DNA of 64,000 nucleotides, taken from assembly GCA_009192285.1 (NCBI GenBank), contig CM018608.1:1320201-1384200 (forward strand). The letters are read 5' to 3'. The notes under the pieces are model-generated. The model was not told the origin of the DNA and did not search any database. It worked only from the letters and a program-made list of their open reading frames with translations. Position numbers and translations under genes: made by a program. Shown here in pieces: positions 1 to 11,941 of this stretch (positions are counted from its first letter, which is position 1; the number at the start of each line of letters is the position of its first letter). This DNA comes from Morchella semilibera (Eukaryota > Ascomycota > Pezizomycetes > Pezizales > Morchellaceae).

Positions 1-123
1 CACTCGTCAGATCTCTTTCTTTCTCTTCTTCTCGACAGGCCTTCAGCAGTTCGTGTCCTTTCTATACACCTCTTCTTCTTTTTATATAAGAACAAAACCG
101 TATCTCCTATCAGCAAAGAAGAA

Positions 124-2178
124 ATGGCCGAAGAAGTCAAGAATGTTGGATCTGGGCCCGAAGTGGTACGTAGAAAATGAAAATCAAGTCGGGTTGCTTG
201 GTAGGAGGCTTATCTTTTTGTTTTATGTCTAACAAAACTTTCACGATAGGTCGCCGAATTGTTCGATACCGTTCTGGTATAAAATCTTTCCAACTCCAGC
301 AGCTGTCACGGTCGTGGAAACTAGACTTACAATGTGTTCCTTCTTTTTTTTCTCGTTGTTTGGCTGCTAGGTTCTCGATTTCGGGTTTGTTTGGTCCCTT
401 TCCTTATTGCTTATCGTACGAAAAGAGGAAAGGGTCTAATGGTGCGGAAAACAGTTCCCAGTACTCCCACTTGATCACTCGCCGCCTGCGTGAGCTCAAT
501 GTCTATGCTGAGATGCTCCCGTGCACCCAGAAGCTTAACCAGCTGTCATGGAAGCCCAAGGGTGTTATCCTTTCTGGAGGACCCTACTCTGTCTATGACG
601 TTGATGCGCCACACGTCGACCCTGCTGTTTTCGAGCTTGATGTATGGTTCAACGCTCTACATAAGCTTCCCTGCCAAGTTGTTGGCTAATGTTTGCAAAC
701 AGGTGCCCATTCTCGGTGTCTGCTATGGTCTCCAGGAAATCGCCTGGAACCACGGCAAAAACGTCTCTGCTGGCGAGCGTAGGGAGTACGGCCATGCTGT
801 TCTGAACGTCACCCGCCACACTGACGTTGCCCCCCACGTTGATGTTCTCTTCTCTGATCTCGACACCGAGCTCGAGGTCTGGATGTCACACGGTGATAAG
901 CTTGCGGCGCTCCCACCTAACTTTGTCACTGTTGCTGCTACTGCCAATGCTCCTTTCGCTGGTATTGCTCATAAGGACAAGAAGCTCTTTGGTATCCAGT
1001 TTCACCCCGAGGTCACCCACACCGCCAAGGGTAAGACCATCATTGAGAACTTTGCCGTGAAGCTTTGCCAGTGCCGTCAGAACTGGACCATGGAGAAATT
1101 CGTCGACACCGAGATTGAGAGAATCAGGGCTGTCGTTGGACCCACTGGACAGGTCATTGGCGCCGTTTCAGGCGGCGTCGACTCCACAGTTGCCGCGAAG
1201 CTCATGAACGAGGCCATCGGTGACCGCTTTCACGCCATCCTTGTTGACAACGGTGTCATGAGGTTGAACGAGTGCCAAATTGTGCACGAGACATTGACCA
1301 AGGGGTTAAACATCAATTTGACTGTTGTTGATGCGAGCGAGGAGTTCTTGGGCAAGCTGAAGGGCGTTACTGACCCGGAGGTCAAGAGGAAAATCATTGG
1401 AAACACCTTCATTGAGGTCTTCCAGAGGGAGGCGGAGAGAGTGGTTAAGGAGAGTGGTGGAGCTGTCGATTTCTTGTTGCAAGGCACTCTGTATCCCGAT
1501 GTCATTGAGAGTATCTCATTCAAGGGACCAAGTGCTACCATCAAGACCCATCACGTAAGAATTCCCATTTCAATGCTAACGAGCTTTTAAAAGTTGACAA
1601 ATAACCACCCCCCACAGAACGTTGGAGGTCTCCTCGAGAACATGAAGCTCAAGCTTATTGAGCCCCTCCGTGAGCTCTTCAAGGACGAGGTCCGCGTCCT
1701 TGGGACAAACCTCGGAATCCCAGAGGACCTTGTCTGGCGCCACCCTTTCCCCGGGCCCGGTATTGCCATCCGTGTTATCGGTGAGGTCACCCCCGAGCAA
1801 GTTGCCATTGCCAGAAAGGCAGACCACATTTTTATCGAGGAGATCAAGGCCGCTGGTCTGTACCGCGAGATTTCACAGGCATATGCTGCGCTATTGCCTG
1901 TCAAAGCTGTCGGTGTCATGGGTGACAAGAGGGTGCACGACCAGGTTATTGCGCTCAGGGCCGTTCAGACCACAGACTACATGACTGCCGACTGGTACGA
2001 CTTTGATGGAAAGTTCCTGAGGAGGGTTGCTGGAAGAATCGTGAATGAGGTTGATGGTGTCTGTAGGGTTCTTTACGATGGTAAGTTTTTTTAAAACCTT
2101 GGCTTATTCTGGGATAGTACTAATTTGATTTGTGATGTAGTTACCCAGAAGCCCCCAGGGACCATTGAGTTCCAGTAG
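124..2178 (+). CDS. GUA1: GMP synthase (glutamine-hydrolysing)
   Basis: Converts XMP, ATP and glutamine to GMP in the cytosol, the last step of de novo guanine nucleotide synthesis. Seven exons join in frame: 124-165, 250-276, 371-384, 455-641, 703-1554, 1618-2080 and 2141-2178, giving 540 aa, the usual fungal length. The N-terminal class I glutamine amidotransferase domain has the nucleophile Cys97 in GVCYG and the His191/Glu193 pair in FHPE. The ATP-pyrophosphatase domain has the PP-loop SGGVDS at 246-251. The C-terminal dimerisation domain ends in PPGTIEFQ. All introns are GT-AG and 48 to 94 nt; the last contains a TACTAAT branch-like sequence. The first exons are tiny (14, 27 and 42 nt), so gene finders may miss the true start; the ATG at 124 is preceded by pyrimidine-rich leader sequence. 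The identification is very secure. Confidence 0.97.
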
Positions 2179-2742
2179 ATATACTGGGATATATCAATTA
2201 TAGAAATTCCTTACTTTTTTGCCTTTCTTTTTTTTTTTCTTCCCTACTTTATTCCAATTTTTCTTCGTTTCTTGTTTTCTTGAATGCAGAGCATATCCGT
2301 CGCTTCTTTTCTTTGGGTTGTAGAGATAGAATTGATACTAAATCATAACCATTCAATGGGCTGAGGTGTTTACTCGTGAAACTGCCCTGGTATGCCCCGG
2401 GGATAGCAAGGCGAGAGTTTGCTAATGCGTCTAGAATATATACCGCACAGTGTCCATATAAGCTGCCAATTAGGAAAGAAACAGTACAGAGAACAGCTAG
2501 AATTTCTGCACTTAGAAGGATAGTACGTACAGAGTTAAAAGCTTGAGGTGCAGGAATTACATGTATTGACCATCCTGACCCTCTTCGGCAAGATACATGT
2601 ATTCTTCAAGCTACTCTGTTTCCTTCAAGCCATACGCAACACAATGTCTATAAACAAATCCATCTCCAAACGGGGCCCAAGTCCTCCCCAAAAAGATGCC
2701 CTTAACCCCACCTATACAGATTATGTACCACACCGGCAAAAC
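2179..2742. other. Intergenic, 3' flank of GUA1
   Basis: Starts with a T-rich stretch at 2210-2275 suited to mRNA 3' end formation. No convincing coding sequence is seen. A short plus-strand ORF near 2550-2856 overlaps the minus-strand ORF and has random-looking composition. TACATGTA-type sequences occur near 2560 and 2595. Confidence 0.6.
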
Positions 2743-3135
2743 CTACCGCTCCCCCAACAGCCCAATTTCCCTCAACGGAGCTCTCCCCCCACTACAATAA
2801 CTGGACGCAAGCGAACGTGCAGGGTACGTCACAAACCGCACGAGCACTGTCAATAGTTCCCGCAAGAAGCCCTTGATAAAACCATCATCCGCTTGCGGCT
2901 TTTGCGGCGGCTCGGGGTCTTCGTAGATTTTAATCTGCGTGTATATGGGCTTATATCGCATAACTCTAGCATAGTAGATGATCTCGAAGAACGGCTGCGG
3001 CACGCACTGGTCGTCGCCACAAGGGGTCTGGAGTAATTGCGGCCACGGATAGGCTGAAATCGTGCGGAGAGATTCCCTGTCGCGCAGGAAATCATCGCTG
3101 CCGATTGTGCGTAGCTGGAAGAGCCGGTTTTGCAT
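2743..3135 (-). CDS. Small protein of unknown function, 130 aa
   Basis: I do not recognise this protein. The ORF starts MQNRLFQLRTIG, carries an aromatic central stretch (FFEIIYYARVMRY) and a run of acidic and proline residues (YEDPEPPQKPQADDG), then a hydrophobic and basic helix-like segment (FLRELLTVLVRF). No transmembrane span or signal peptide is clear. The composition is protein-like and no better ORF lies on the other strand. The last 30 residues look less natural, so an intron donor near residue 100 and a different C-terminus are possible. It is convergent with GUA1. Moderate confidence that it is a gene, none about function. Confidence 0.5.
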   Translation of the reverse strand: MQNRLFQLRTIGSDDFLRDRESLRTISAYPWPQLLQTPCGDDQCVPQPFFEIIYYARVMRYKPIYTQIKIYEDPEPPQKPQADDGFIKGFLRELLTVLVRFVTYPARSLASSYCSGGRAPLREIGLLGER

Positions 3136-3885
3136 TTTCTCTCCCCCTCTCTTTTTTCCTTTTCCTTTTAGCTGTGGTTTGGTGGTGGTGTAGAACCGGA
3201 ATGATGGTGATGATGATGATGTGAGGTGGAGGTTTTTTGCTATTAGACTTTGCGTGGTTGTTCCGTGGGGAAGTTTTGCAATGATGGCGAAACGAACGAA
3301 GGCGAGATGTGCCCAAATATATCACTCGTGCTGGACACAGTTTGACATCGGTTTTGACTATATGCCTTGACATTTGCACAATAAAAGATTGGTTGGATAT
3401 CGGTTATATATAGTTTGGGTCGCCATAGCAGTGCTTGTAGGTTCGAGTGAGGGGAAATAGAACCTACCTTCGTAGGTGTTCTGGTTAAGGAAGATGTCTC
3501 AGCATTGTATTGGGATTCTGGGCTCCGAATCGTGGCTTTTAGCATTTGAACCTAAGGACATATTGTCCCAAACGAGTGTCACAGGAGGGCGAGTGATAAC
3601 ATATGAAGAGATATCCTGGTGCTGCACCAATAATGGGGTTGGGGATTTTGTATAAATGATAAATCGGATTGGCTATCCTATTAGTAAGTACATGTAAGCA
3701 CACCTGAGCTTGACACTATCTTGACAATGACAAGGACATTGGCAACGACTGATTGCAATTGCTCCCGCGCCACGAATATTGGATGCCTTCAATTTTTGAA
3801 TGTCTCACTTATATTGTTGAATATTCTAGATATAAAATTCATCTTTAACTTTTGTCAGATCCATCACCCCCGAAACATCACACGT
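3136..3885. other. Intergenic, upstream of the 130-aa ORF
   Basis: Contains a run of purine-rich ATG/GTG repeats just upstream of the small ORF (about 3180-3230) and two copies of the dispersed motif CGAGTGATA (3320-3328 minus, 3590-3598 plus). No coding sequence is supported. Confidence 0.55.
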
Positions 3886-6366
3886 CTAAGGTTTCTTTCC
3901 AAAACATGCGATATGCCCCGTGGAAGTTGATACATATACACGGCCGTCGCCGAATGCAGGACGTTGAAACTTAGAGCTTTTGATACCAGTTGGTAGGTTT
4001 ATTCTTTGCAGCACTCCGCCTGTTTCCCACTCAGCTTCTGATGGTGCGAGAATTGGAGGGCGATAAATGCCAACTTACTGACTGGAATAGCGCGGTACGC
4101 ATTGAGATCACCGTCACGAGTTGTAAACCAGACTATGCCCGTCCCTGCAGTTCCATCTAAACTGGTCACAGTTGGAATTCCTGTACCAATGTTACTAGCA
4201 GTATCGTCTGATCGAGCTACATCCGTAAAGGTGCCTGGGTTGAGGTTAGTCCATGTACCATTGTTTCACCCTTAATTGGAATGTCACCGTCTGAATTGAA
4301 CTTGTAAACACATATCGGGCCCGCCTATGAGGTATCGTTAGTTACTAAGGCAAAAATGATTGGTGTTGAGTTATTACATACTGTTCCCGCAGCAGAGATG
4401 GTCTTTGCGTATATGTATCCGCCTGCTTGAGGCCCTGGTAAGGGATATGAGGCGACTGTGCCATATAGGCTTCCAGGAGAGGATCCTATCGGTGGCATTA
4501 CGATTGTTTGAAGGACGGCATCGGTTCCGCCTACCCCGTTTTTGAACCCTCCCATATTATTCATATCAAGAACATACACTGAGTACATTCGTGTTAGTTT
4601 CATCACATATAGGCGGTGGGGGGGGGGGGGGGTTACGTTTTCCAGTCTTCCCCCCCAAAATACCGATGAGGGGAACAGTGGCAGTTGAGAAAGATGCTGG
4701 GTCCAAAATTGTCACAACCGCTAGCACCTATATCTCTCATGTCCGCAGGCGTATCAACATAATCGTACGGCCCTAGGTACAAAGTCAACATATTTACTCG
4801 AATATGCCATGATGATTTGCTACCCACGAAAGAAGTCTTGGGCAGAAAGTTTTCCCGTGGTCAAATTAACTTTGATGCTGACGACAGAGCCTTCCAAGAT
4901 TTTAGGCGTTGCATATCCTCCTATCGGTGAATTGTAAGTACCAAGCACTATTATTTTTGGAATAGTCAGCCAAAAAGGTATATACATTTATACAAAAGAG
5001 GAGGGGGGGGGGGTAATGACATCTGCCATTTCCTGTGGCTAAGAAGAACCGGTCTGGCCTATCACTTGCCATAGGACGGCCAGACTGCCAGACTCCTGCT
5101 TCTCCCTAAATATGTAATATTGTTAGCCTTATGATAAAAGAGCCGCCGGGGCTACAACTAATACTGACCCCACCACCAAACCAAGTTCCATCTTGAGGAG
5201 GAGAATCTGGTCCCGAGATCGTGGTCCAGATTGCGTTTATGTTTGGCGTTTCGGTGTCAACACCAACTATATATCCTGTGAAATTGTATTGTTCACAGAC
5301 ACCACCGAAGGCCGCATACACCGTGTTTCCCTTAATACTGAGCGAGGCTCCTAGGGGACGTTAGAAATTCTGAGTTATAACAGAAGCTGGCCCCCTTACG
5401 TTGAAGATGAGTTCCACCATGAAAATATTTGTCTAAAGCCTGAGGAAATTATTAGCTCTATAATTTAAAACGATGATTGGTGTGAATGACGTTATCTGCA
5501 GGATGTCCATCGAGTAATACTGGATACCCGGCGCGATCAACTAAAGTTAACGGGTCTACTGCATACATGTAGTACCTAATATGGTATTAGTTCGTACAGC
5601 CATGTCTCAAATAACTGTATAACATACGCTCCGTTAATGAAACCTTTGGCAGGGTCTCTGTACCCTTTTGCACAGAAATATAAAGTATTTGTCCGGCGGT
5701 CTATTATCGGGGTCCCGGTGATGCCTACTGTCCCACGGATATCCGCGCATGGTAGGTCTGCAACCTCAAAAGGGGCTTCCAATCGGGAGGGTTTCAATAC
5801 AAAATAACCAACAATACTATTAACACAGGACGCGGAACTAACCTCGGACCTGGCGCTTGGTTATGGTCGTGCCGTTGGCCGCATCAAGGACATATACCCA
5901 GTTTGTCTCAGAGGCGGCAATAACGACTTGGGAGCCGCCGGCGAGAGTGTATACGAGGGGTTTTGCTAGGAACTAGAAATGTTTAGATTAATCTACGCAT
6001 ATGAGGCAGTTAAGGTGCTATAGATTTAAGCTTACCAGCTCCGTGACAGCAGAACCTGGTACGGATCCGCCTGTCAAAGTGGTCCACAAGAGGCCTAAGA
6101 TAGATTAATGGCGTTCCTTCCTTCTGAGCTCAGTTTCATACGCACTGAAGTTGGCTGAATCCACAATTGCAGGGTCCATTTTATGGTTTGAAAGATAGCC
6201 ACTCTGAAGATCATCTACCCCACCCATCATGGGTCATGTCAATGCCTCCGGAAGAGGATATGGGTGCGTAGAGAGCCTTACCTGCATCTTGAGTTGAATC
6301 TGTCGCCTGTGAATAAACAAGAACGAGCAGAGAAAGCATGAATGCTAATATGGGGGGTATAAACAT
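3886..6366 (-). CDS. Secreted PQQ-like beta-propeller protein (one apparent frameshift)
   Basis: Fifteen exons can be traced: 6366-6282, 6214-6146, 6094-6036, 5972-5843, 5775-5628, 5575-5491, 5439-5400, 5350-5169, 5105-5021, 4947-4828, 4772-4637, 4578-4382, 4324-4270, 4234-4079 and 4037-3886, for about 565 aa. The N-terminus is a signal peptide (MFIPPILAFMLSLLVLVYSQ). Blade-like motifs follow the order of the fungal pyrrolo-quinoline quinone repeat family: GTVGITGTPIID, FHGGTHLQR, GVWQSGRPMA, FLATGNG, PYDYV, GGKTGKLYVLD, GTGIPTVTSL and FQRPAFGDGRVYV at the C-terminus. Family members are extracellular; their substrate and enzyme activity are not established here. One extra base in the CC pair at 4718-4719 shifts the frame between DIGAS and VVTILDPASF; all other exons join in frame. 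A 35-nt intron (4269-4235, with an ACTAAC branch-like sequence) is unusually short. The gene is either damaged by one indel or carries an assembly error. Confidence 0.85.
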
Positions 6367-8721
6367 CTTGGGAGGAAGGCCGGCCGTGTTATTTTATCTG
6401 TTTACGTTTCCTTGTCACTTAATTGTAAATTATACGCTGGTAGAAATCACAGCGGTATTTAAACCCTGAGAAATTTGGCCTATATCGAGTCGGAAATATC
6501 AGAATGTCCTAGAACCTTTTTTGAGATTTATTATAAATGTAGGTAATGTCAAAGACTAAGCCTTTCTTCCGAGTTTTCGACTCAACCTTCTCCCACGCCG
6601 ATAAAAAGCATAATATGAAATTCGGCTGGCTACATAAGTATTTATGAAAATAATAACGGTTGCCAGGATGATGAGAGCTCGCTCGCGCGAGGGCTACAAC
6701 GGGTGGAACGGCAGGTACCATTGGCACATGAGTGTTTTCAATTAAGATTTGCCCAAACCGCCCCCCCCCCCCCATTTCCAGCGGAAATAGCCATTGAGTA
6801 CGTGCAGCCACCCTATGGGGCGGTAAATCTATCAAAGGTACATGTAGCTTTACAAGCTGTAGTAAGTCGTTTTACCACTGGTGATGAAAGATAATACCAC
6901 CATTGATTTATACCTTAAAATGTCAATTTTTATGATAAAGGCACAGACCTTTGGCTAAAAGGGGCTATATAATGCCAATATATATATATGAAAATTATCT
7001 ACTAGTGACTGGTGGGAAACTTTTATAAGTGTTGGCATTAATGATTGAATATTTACTAATGTAGTATCCCTTAGTCTGTCAATGTTGACCCCCCTATAAT
7101 AGAGGGATTAAATTTGTATGGAAGGTCTATCATTTGATAAGGGGGTCTGGCCGCACAAAATTCTTCTTCTGGGGGTCAGCATTTTACCGACAGACTAAGG
7201 GATAGGTCATAAAGACTGAAATCCAGCGTTTATACTGGCACAAGGACTGGAATTCAGTGCTTATACCACCGTTGGTAAAATTGCTTTTGACACATTTACC
7301 TCTCCATATTTACAGCACCATCCATATCTGAACTCTTCAATCTTAGACTACAATACAGTTAATAACAACAGGCGGGGGGATACCCAAGAGACATCAAAAG
7401 TCACTCGACGGTTGGATTTCTTGGCATTAAAATGTACTTGCGTTGAGAATAAGTTTCCGCCAAATTGTGTGGTTGCTACACAAAAGTGGTGTCGGGGACT
7501 TATCTCGCGGGAGGTAGTATTTATCTCATTTATACTTCATACATTCCAATGTAGTACATAACCTACAAGAAATGCTATATTACTATATATAATGTAGTTG
7601 CGTTAAGGTTTAAGTACAGACGAGAGAAGGACTCAGGCATAATGTTTTCCAATATCCATCTTCTTCAGTGGTACTTTAGCAACTCGCATTCAAATAAAAA
7701 TCATGCTGTTCTCCCACATTCTTGATGATCATGAGGACACTGAACTGCGCTTCCTGGGTGAAATGGTCTGATGGCACTCATGACGAGAAGACTGTGTTGT
7801 GTAACGGTACATCAAAAATATTCGATCACCGGCAATCGTTCCCAGCGACGTGTGTGTCAGTAAGCAAGCTGTACCCCCGGTAACTGCCTGTTGTATAAGA
7901 ATTCAACATTCCCCGCCAGACTCAATAAAGTACCCATTACACCCTCAGGATTAATATTTCAGACTCCCCTTTCTCATTTTTTGGGTCGTTGTCCATTTGC
8001 ATGGTGCACATGGAGCTCCCCGATGTCGCCCTGGCATAGGCGCGAGTGGTATCGCCACGCATAGTCTTGAGCTTGACCCAAGAAGATTGTCTTCTGCGGT
8101 AGCTTCTATTCCTCATAGATCGGGTTCTGGTTTGCCCATCTATGAATTATATCAAGGTCGCACATGTACTGTGTTATTTGTAACAGATATTAACCAATCA
8201 ATGAGCTTCACTAGGCCCTTCCTAAATTCAGTTGAGTTACAACAATCCGGATGGATCCAGAGGAGCCTCTAGTTTCTAGCACATGCAACATGGAGTAGGT
8301 TAGGAATAGCAGTAGGAAACCTTAGGCCAATGTGACAGATTTGTGTATCAAAACACAAGTCCGGCTAGCTCCAAAAACTAATGTTATTATTATTGATGTT
8401 GGTAGGATGGACCCCTCTCTAACATTGGTCGTACAAATTTTGGGTTTTGGATCTTCCGTTATGTTTGAGGCGGTTGCCGTGAATAATTAAAGAAATGCCA
8501 GTATGTACAAGGGTCTGAGATTTGGTGAGTAAACGCATTCTCAGCATCCAATTTACTGTAGTTCACCCATTTAATTCCAGGGCCTTGTAGTTGTAGAATA
8601 CTATTATATATGTTCGCTCAATCTGGATAAGATATCACACCTTGCATACTTAGATGTTTAATATAAGAGTATATTATATCAGCTTCACAGTGTTTGATAT
8701 CTTTACTTTGTCGCTCCCCTC
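6367..8721. other. Intergenic with one MITE-like element
   Basis: About 2.3 kb without a supportable gene. It holds the family-B inverted-repeat element at 7065-7204, a C11-type homopolymer near 6761-6772 and scattered AT-rich repeats. ORFs at 6509-6835 and 7997-8272 are short, without recognisable motifs, and are taken as chance. Confidence 0.5.
7065..7204. mobile_element. MITE-like element, family B copy 1 (140 bp)
   Basis: Perfect 16-bp terminal inverted repeats, TATCCCTTAGTCTGTC at the left and its reverse complement at the right end. A second inverted block (TGACCCCC at left, GGGGGTCA at right) lies just inside. The outer TA on both sides fits TA target-site use as in Tc1/mariner-type elements. 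No coding capacity. A second, diverged copy in opposite orientation lies at 24355-24510. Confidence 0.75.
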
Positions 8722-9555
8722 TCAAAGTACTTTAGAGAGGATATAGTAACTCGGTTCCCTCACCTCTCCGCTCCGAGTTGCCTTCGCAAGAGGGGATATC
8801 TCATCAATCTTATAACTGTTGATAGCATAGATAGCGTTAGCTCCGGTGTTTTTTTATTTACCTCTATTCCCTTTAAAGCAGGTACTTTACCTATTGCGGT
8901 GGTAGAACCGCTTTGCTCCCACGTTTTCAGAGAAACAAGTCAACATAATCTTCGGCACCCCAACAGCTCTCCCATAATCCTCTGAGATATTAATAAGAAA
9001 CTTGCCAAGTCCCTTATTTTGGCTATCTGGGGCGAGCTGAAGCTCGTAAATATATATCACTCTCTCCTTTGCTTCTTCCGTGATCATGAACGAGAGGAAT
9101 CCAACAATTTTACTGGAATCTTCATCATCGTCTTCCCAAGATTCTTGATTTTCTTCTTCTTCTTCGTGCCCTTTTTCTTGTTTCTGCTCCTGCCTCTGCT
9201 CTTCGTCATTCAGGGTTGCGGCGTTCTTGGTGCGCAGGAGTAGATATCGGATTGCAGGATGCTTCATTTCCTTCTTCTTCTTAACCGCGGACCACCCCAT
9301 ACTACTCCTCTTATACCTAACAAAATCAAATTAGTAAGGTAATTGTTACTTGCAATAAAGAGGGATACCATACATATCTTGCAAGTTATCCCTTAGAAGC
9401 TCAAAGCATCTTGTGAACGCAACATCAGACAACGTCGAAGATGCCTCCAATGTCACAGAATGCGTCTCATTAACAAGTGACGTAGATGGGAGATACAGAC
9501 TTCTCAAAGTAGAGAGAGGAAGCTTGTTATGCGATTCTAGTTCTGGCGGCGACAT
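8722..9555 (-). CDS. NAT4: N-alpha-acetyltransferase 40 (NatD), histone H4/H2A N-terminal acetyltransferase
   Basis: NatD acetylates the N-terminal serine of histones H4 and H2A using acetyl-CoA. Exons 9555-9374, 9316-8891 and 8815-8722 join in frame to 233 aa. A family signature YKRSSMGWSAVKKKKEM spans the first junction. The GNAT core has IVGFLSFMI, the strand YIYELQLAP, the acetyl-CoA loop QNKGLGKFL (Q/RxxGxG/A type) and IMLTCFSENVGAKRFYHRN. The third exon supplies YKIDEISPLAKATRSGEVREPSYYILSK in two stretches, matching the family C-terminus, so the TAA that ends exon 2 when read through is intronic. The start at 9555 is chosen because the reading frame upstream is not clearly coding; a slightly longer N-terminus is possible. 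Odd: an acidic, Glu/Gln-rich insertion of about 35 residues sits before the IVGFLSF strand, where the human and yeast enzymes have a short loop. Confidence 0.92.
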
Positions 9556-10807
9556 CTATGAATATTGGCATGGATATTGGGAGCGCCTGAGACGTGGCTC
9601 CCGTTTTGTCGCTGCTGCCAAGTTTTGCCAAGGCCTTTGTCTGGTGAACGTCCGTTCTTTGGACAAGTCCTTTGTCTAAAAGGATATATGCATGAATCCA
9701 ATTAGGTACAAACGAAGAAAATCTCGAGATGTCATAGGTTCGGAGCGTGAGTGAGATGCCATGTCTGATTTCTTGGCTATGTGGAATTTGGGGGTGTGGT
9801 TCACCAGTAATTTATGTAAAACAACAACAACATCGATCGAGTGGGAAGTACATTTAGGTAAATGTAGCCACTGAAACATGCAGATTACATATATGTATGC
9901 ATGTATATCCAACAAATACATGTAACCTGTATCACTACATGTAGTACGAATCGCTGAAAATCGCTGAGAAGGTACTTAACATGTAACCATCATCCTCCTC
10001 TTCTATATTTAATAAAGTACATGTAGCCTCACAAAATCTAATGGACGTAGCCTATATTGCAATTGGGGGCTGTTGCGGTGAATAAACTGGATGCATATCC
10101 CGGATGCTGGAACATACGGAAGCTGCATGTAACCTGTTTTTAGGTGAGCTAACCGTAAAGTAAAGATCAAATTAACTGTGTAAATACATGTCAAAATACA
10201 GTATTAGATGGATGCATGTTAGGTAGTGATAGTACCTCCTCGTAGGGTGAACACACAAACAGCTCGCGATTGATGCCCCGGTAGAGGAAAGCTTTAGCCA
10301 GAGGATCTAGAGATTTAGTGGTATTGGTGCGTTGGGTGTTATCTTCCGTGGGTACATACATGGGTGTTTCTTGGCACGAGTGATCTTCTGTGATTTTCGG
10401 AGCTGTGCTGCATGTAATGCTGTGAAACACCGAGACTTAAGGAGAAAGAATTTTTTTTATTGGTTTACACGCGACCTTTGTAGGCCTAATTTCTACTGCT
10501 ATAATAATAAAGTATTATAAAGTACATGTACTTAGCAAGCACATGTAAAATAGGGATTAGCACGAGACTACATGTAGGCAGAGTGTAACCTGAAAAAAAA
10601 ATGCTTAGATTGCCTTCATACACGCGTGTGGGTCCGTAATCAAGTACATAAAATTACGGTTAAAGTTTAAATTCGTGGCCTTTATATACCGTACCCCACC
10701 CTAGAGGCACAGTGGCCCGCTTTCTTCAAGAAGAATCTCCCTCCACGCATCCTATACGTGTATCAGAAATAGATATAACACCTCTTTTTAAAGCTTCTCA
10801 ATCCCTG
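9556..10807. other. Intergenic, between NAT4 and the unknown 355-aa gene
   Basis: Rich in TACATGTA palindromes (for example near 9919, 9938, 10018, 10523 and 10570). A TATA-like stretch TTTATATACC lies at about 10681-10690, some 120 bp before the next start codon. No gene is supported in between. Confidence 0.5.
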
Positions 10808-11941
10808 ATGTCGATTGAAGCTATGGGTGAAACAGTTGATTCCATGATACAGGCCCCGGAAAGCTACACCGTCATGGCTAGATCCGATGTCCCTAGTGTT
10901 GGATTTGTGTTCGGAGAGTTTAGCGCAGTCGCTGCAGCTGGAGATAAACTAGTGAGGTTTTCTTCTCCTGGAGATTCCTTCAGTGTTAGCACCAATATTG
11001 GGTTTGGGTTCGGGAAAGGGATGCAAATAGAAAATCTGCTGCGGGATCAGGAGGGGCTACTGGAAACCGAGGCGGGAACAGTGGGAATCTCACCGCGGAG
11101 AACCACCCTCTGTAACAGTCCTAATGTTGGATGTGAATTAGAGGAAGAGATGAAAGACATGGATCATTACACGCTGGGATCTAAGGAAATATCAACAGGG
11201 AGCCATCCCAAGCTCACAATGAGCCCCGAAAGCATGGACAGTACTCAAACTTCCAGCGAACCCCAGACTCTGCAGGGATCTTTTGGTGGGGTTAGCAAGT
11301 CTATTATGGGGGGTTTTTCGAGGACTTACCCAAAGCCTATTGCTCAAGTCTTGGAGAAATCTGATAATCCTGTCAGCCCCAGAAGTAGGCAGGCAAACAG
11401 CGATGTAAATTCAGCCTTTTTTAAAAGGAAACTAGAGACGCAGAATTATACAACACATTGGGTGGCAGATGAAGATGACGACGAGCAACAGCGGCAGGGT
11501 GAGTATAAGAATGGGGTGAATGACGGCGACGGCGATGGCGACGGCGACGGCGAAGGAGATGAAGAGAGAAGAGAGAAACAGGGAAGAGACACCTTGGTGT
11601 CTCAAAAGAAAAAGGGCGGGTTTAAGGTAAGTTTTATATTTTGTTGCAGCGCTGTGAAGGAGATATACATGGGCTGATTGAGGAATCCACAGTTGAAGAG
11701 ATCAGTAAAGCAAGCACCTAGCTCGACTAGAGGGTACAACCTACGTAGCCGTCATAAAGTAAATAAACTCCAACCAGTTAAACCAAAAATCCAAACAACC
11801 CCACCACCAGCCCCACGCATGGATAGGCTCAGAATTACTCTTGGTGAAGAGATTACCGACTTCGAGGACTACTTGAGTGGGTGTTTAGTATACGACGGTA
11901 TTGGGAGGAAGGTTATGGGTTATCGACTTGATCCCTTCTAA
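10808..11941 (+). CDS. Unknown acidic/basic low-complexity protein, about 355 aa
   Basis: I do not recognise a domain. Exons 10808-11626 and 11693-11941 are joined by a 66-nt GT-AG intron; both frames match exactly, giving 355 aa. The frame is open further upstream to about 10712 without an ATG, so ATG 10808 is the first usable start unless an upstream exon exists. The protein is Ser/Thr-rich, then strongly acidic with a perfect GACGGC-type hexanucleotide stretch coding Asp-Gly repeats (about 11524-11562), then basic with GYNLRSRHKVNK, which resembles a nuclear localisation signal. The C-terminus (RITLGEEITDFEDYLSG) is more ordered. A nuclear or chromatin role would be a guess. Confidence 0.65.

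Noticed and set aside
10712-10807. Upstream extension of the 355-aa protein from a GTG
   Set aside because: GTG starts are not expected for a fungal nuclear gene; the first ATG in frame is at 10808.
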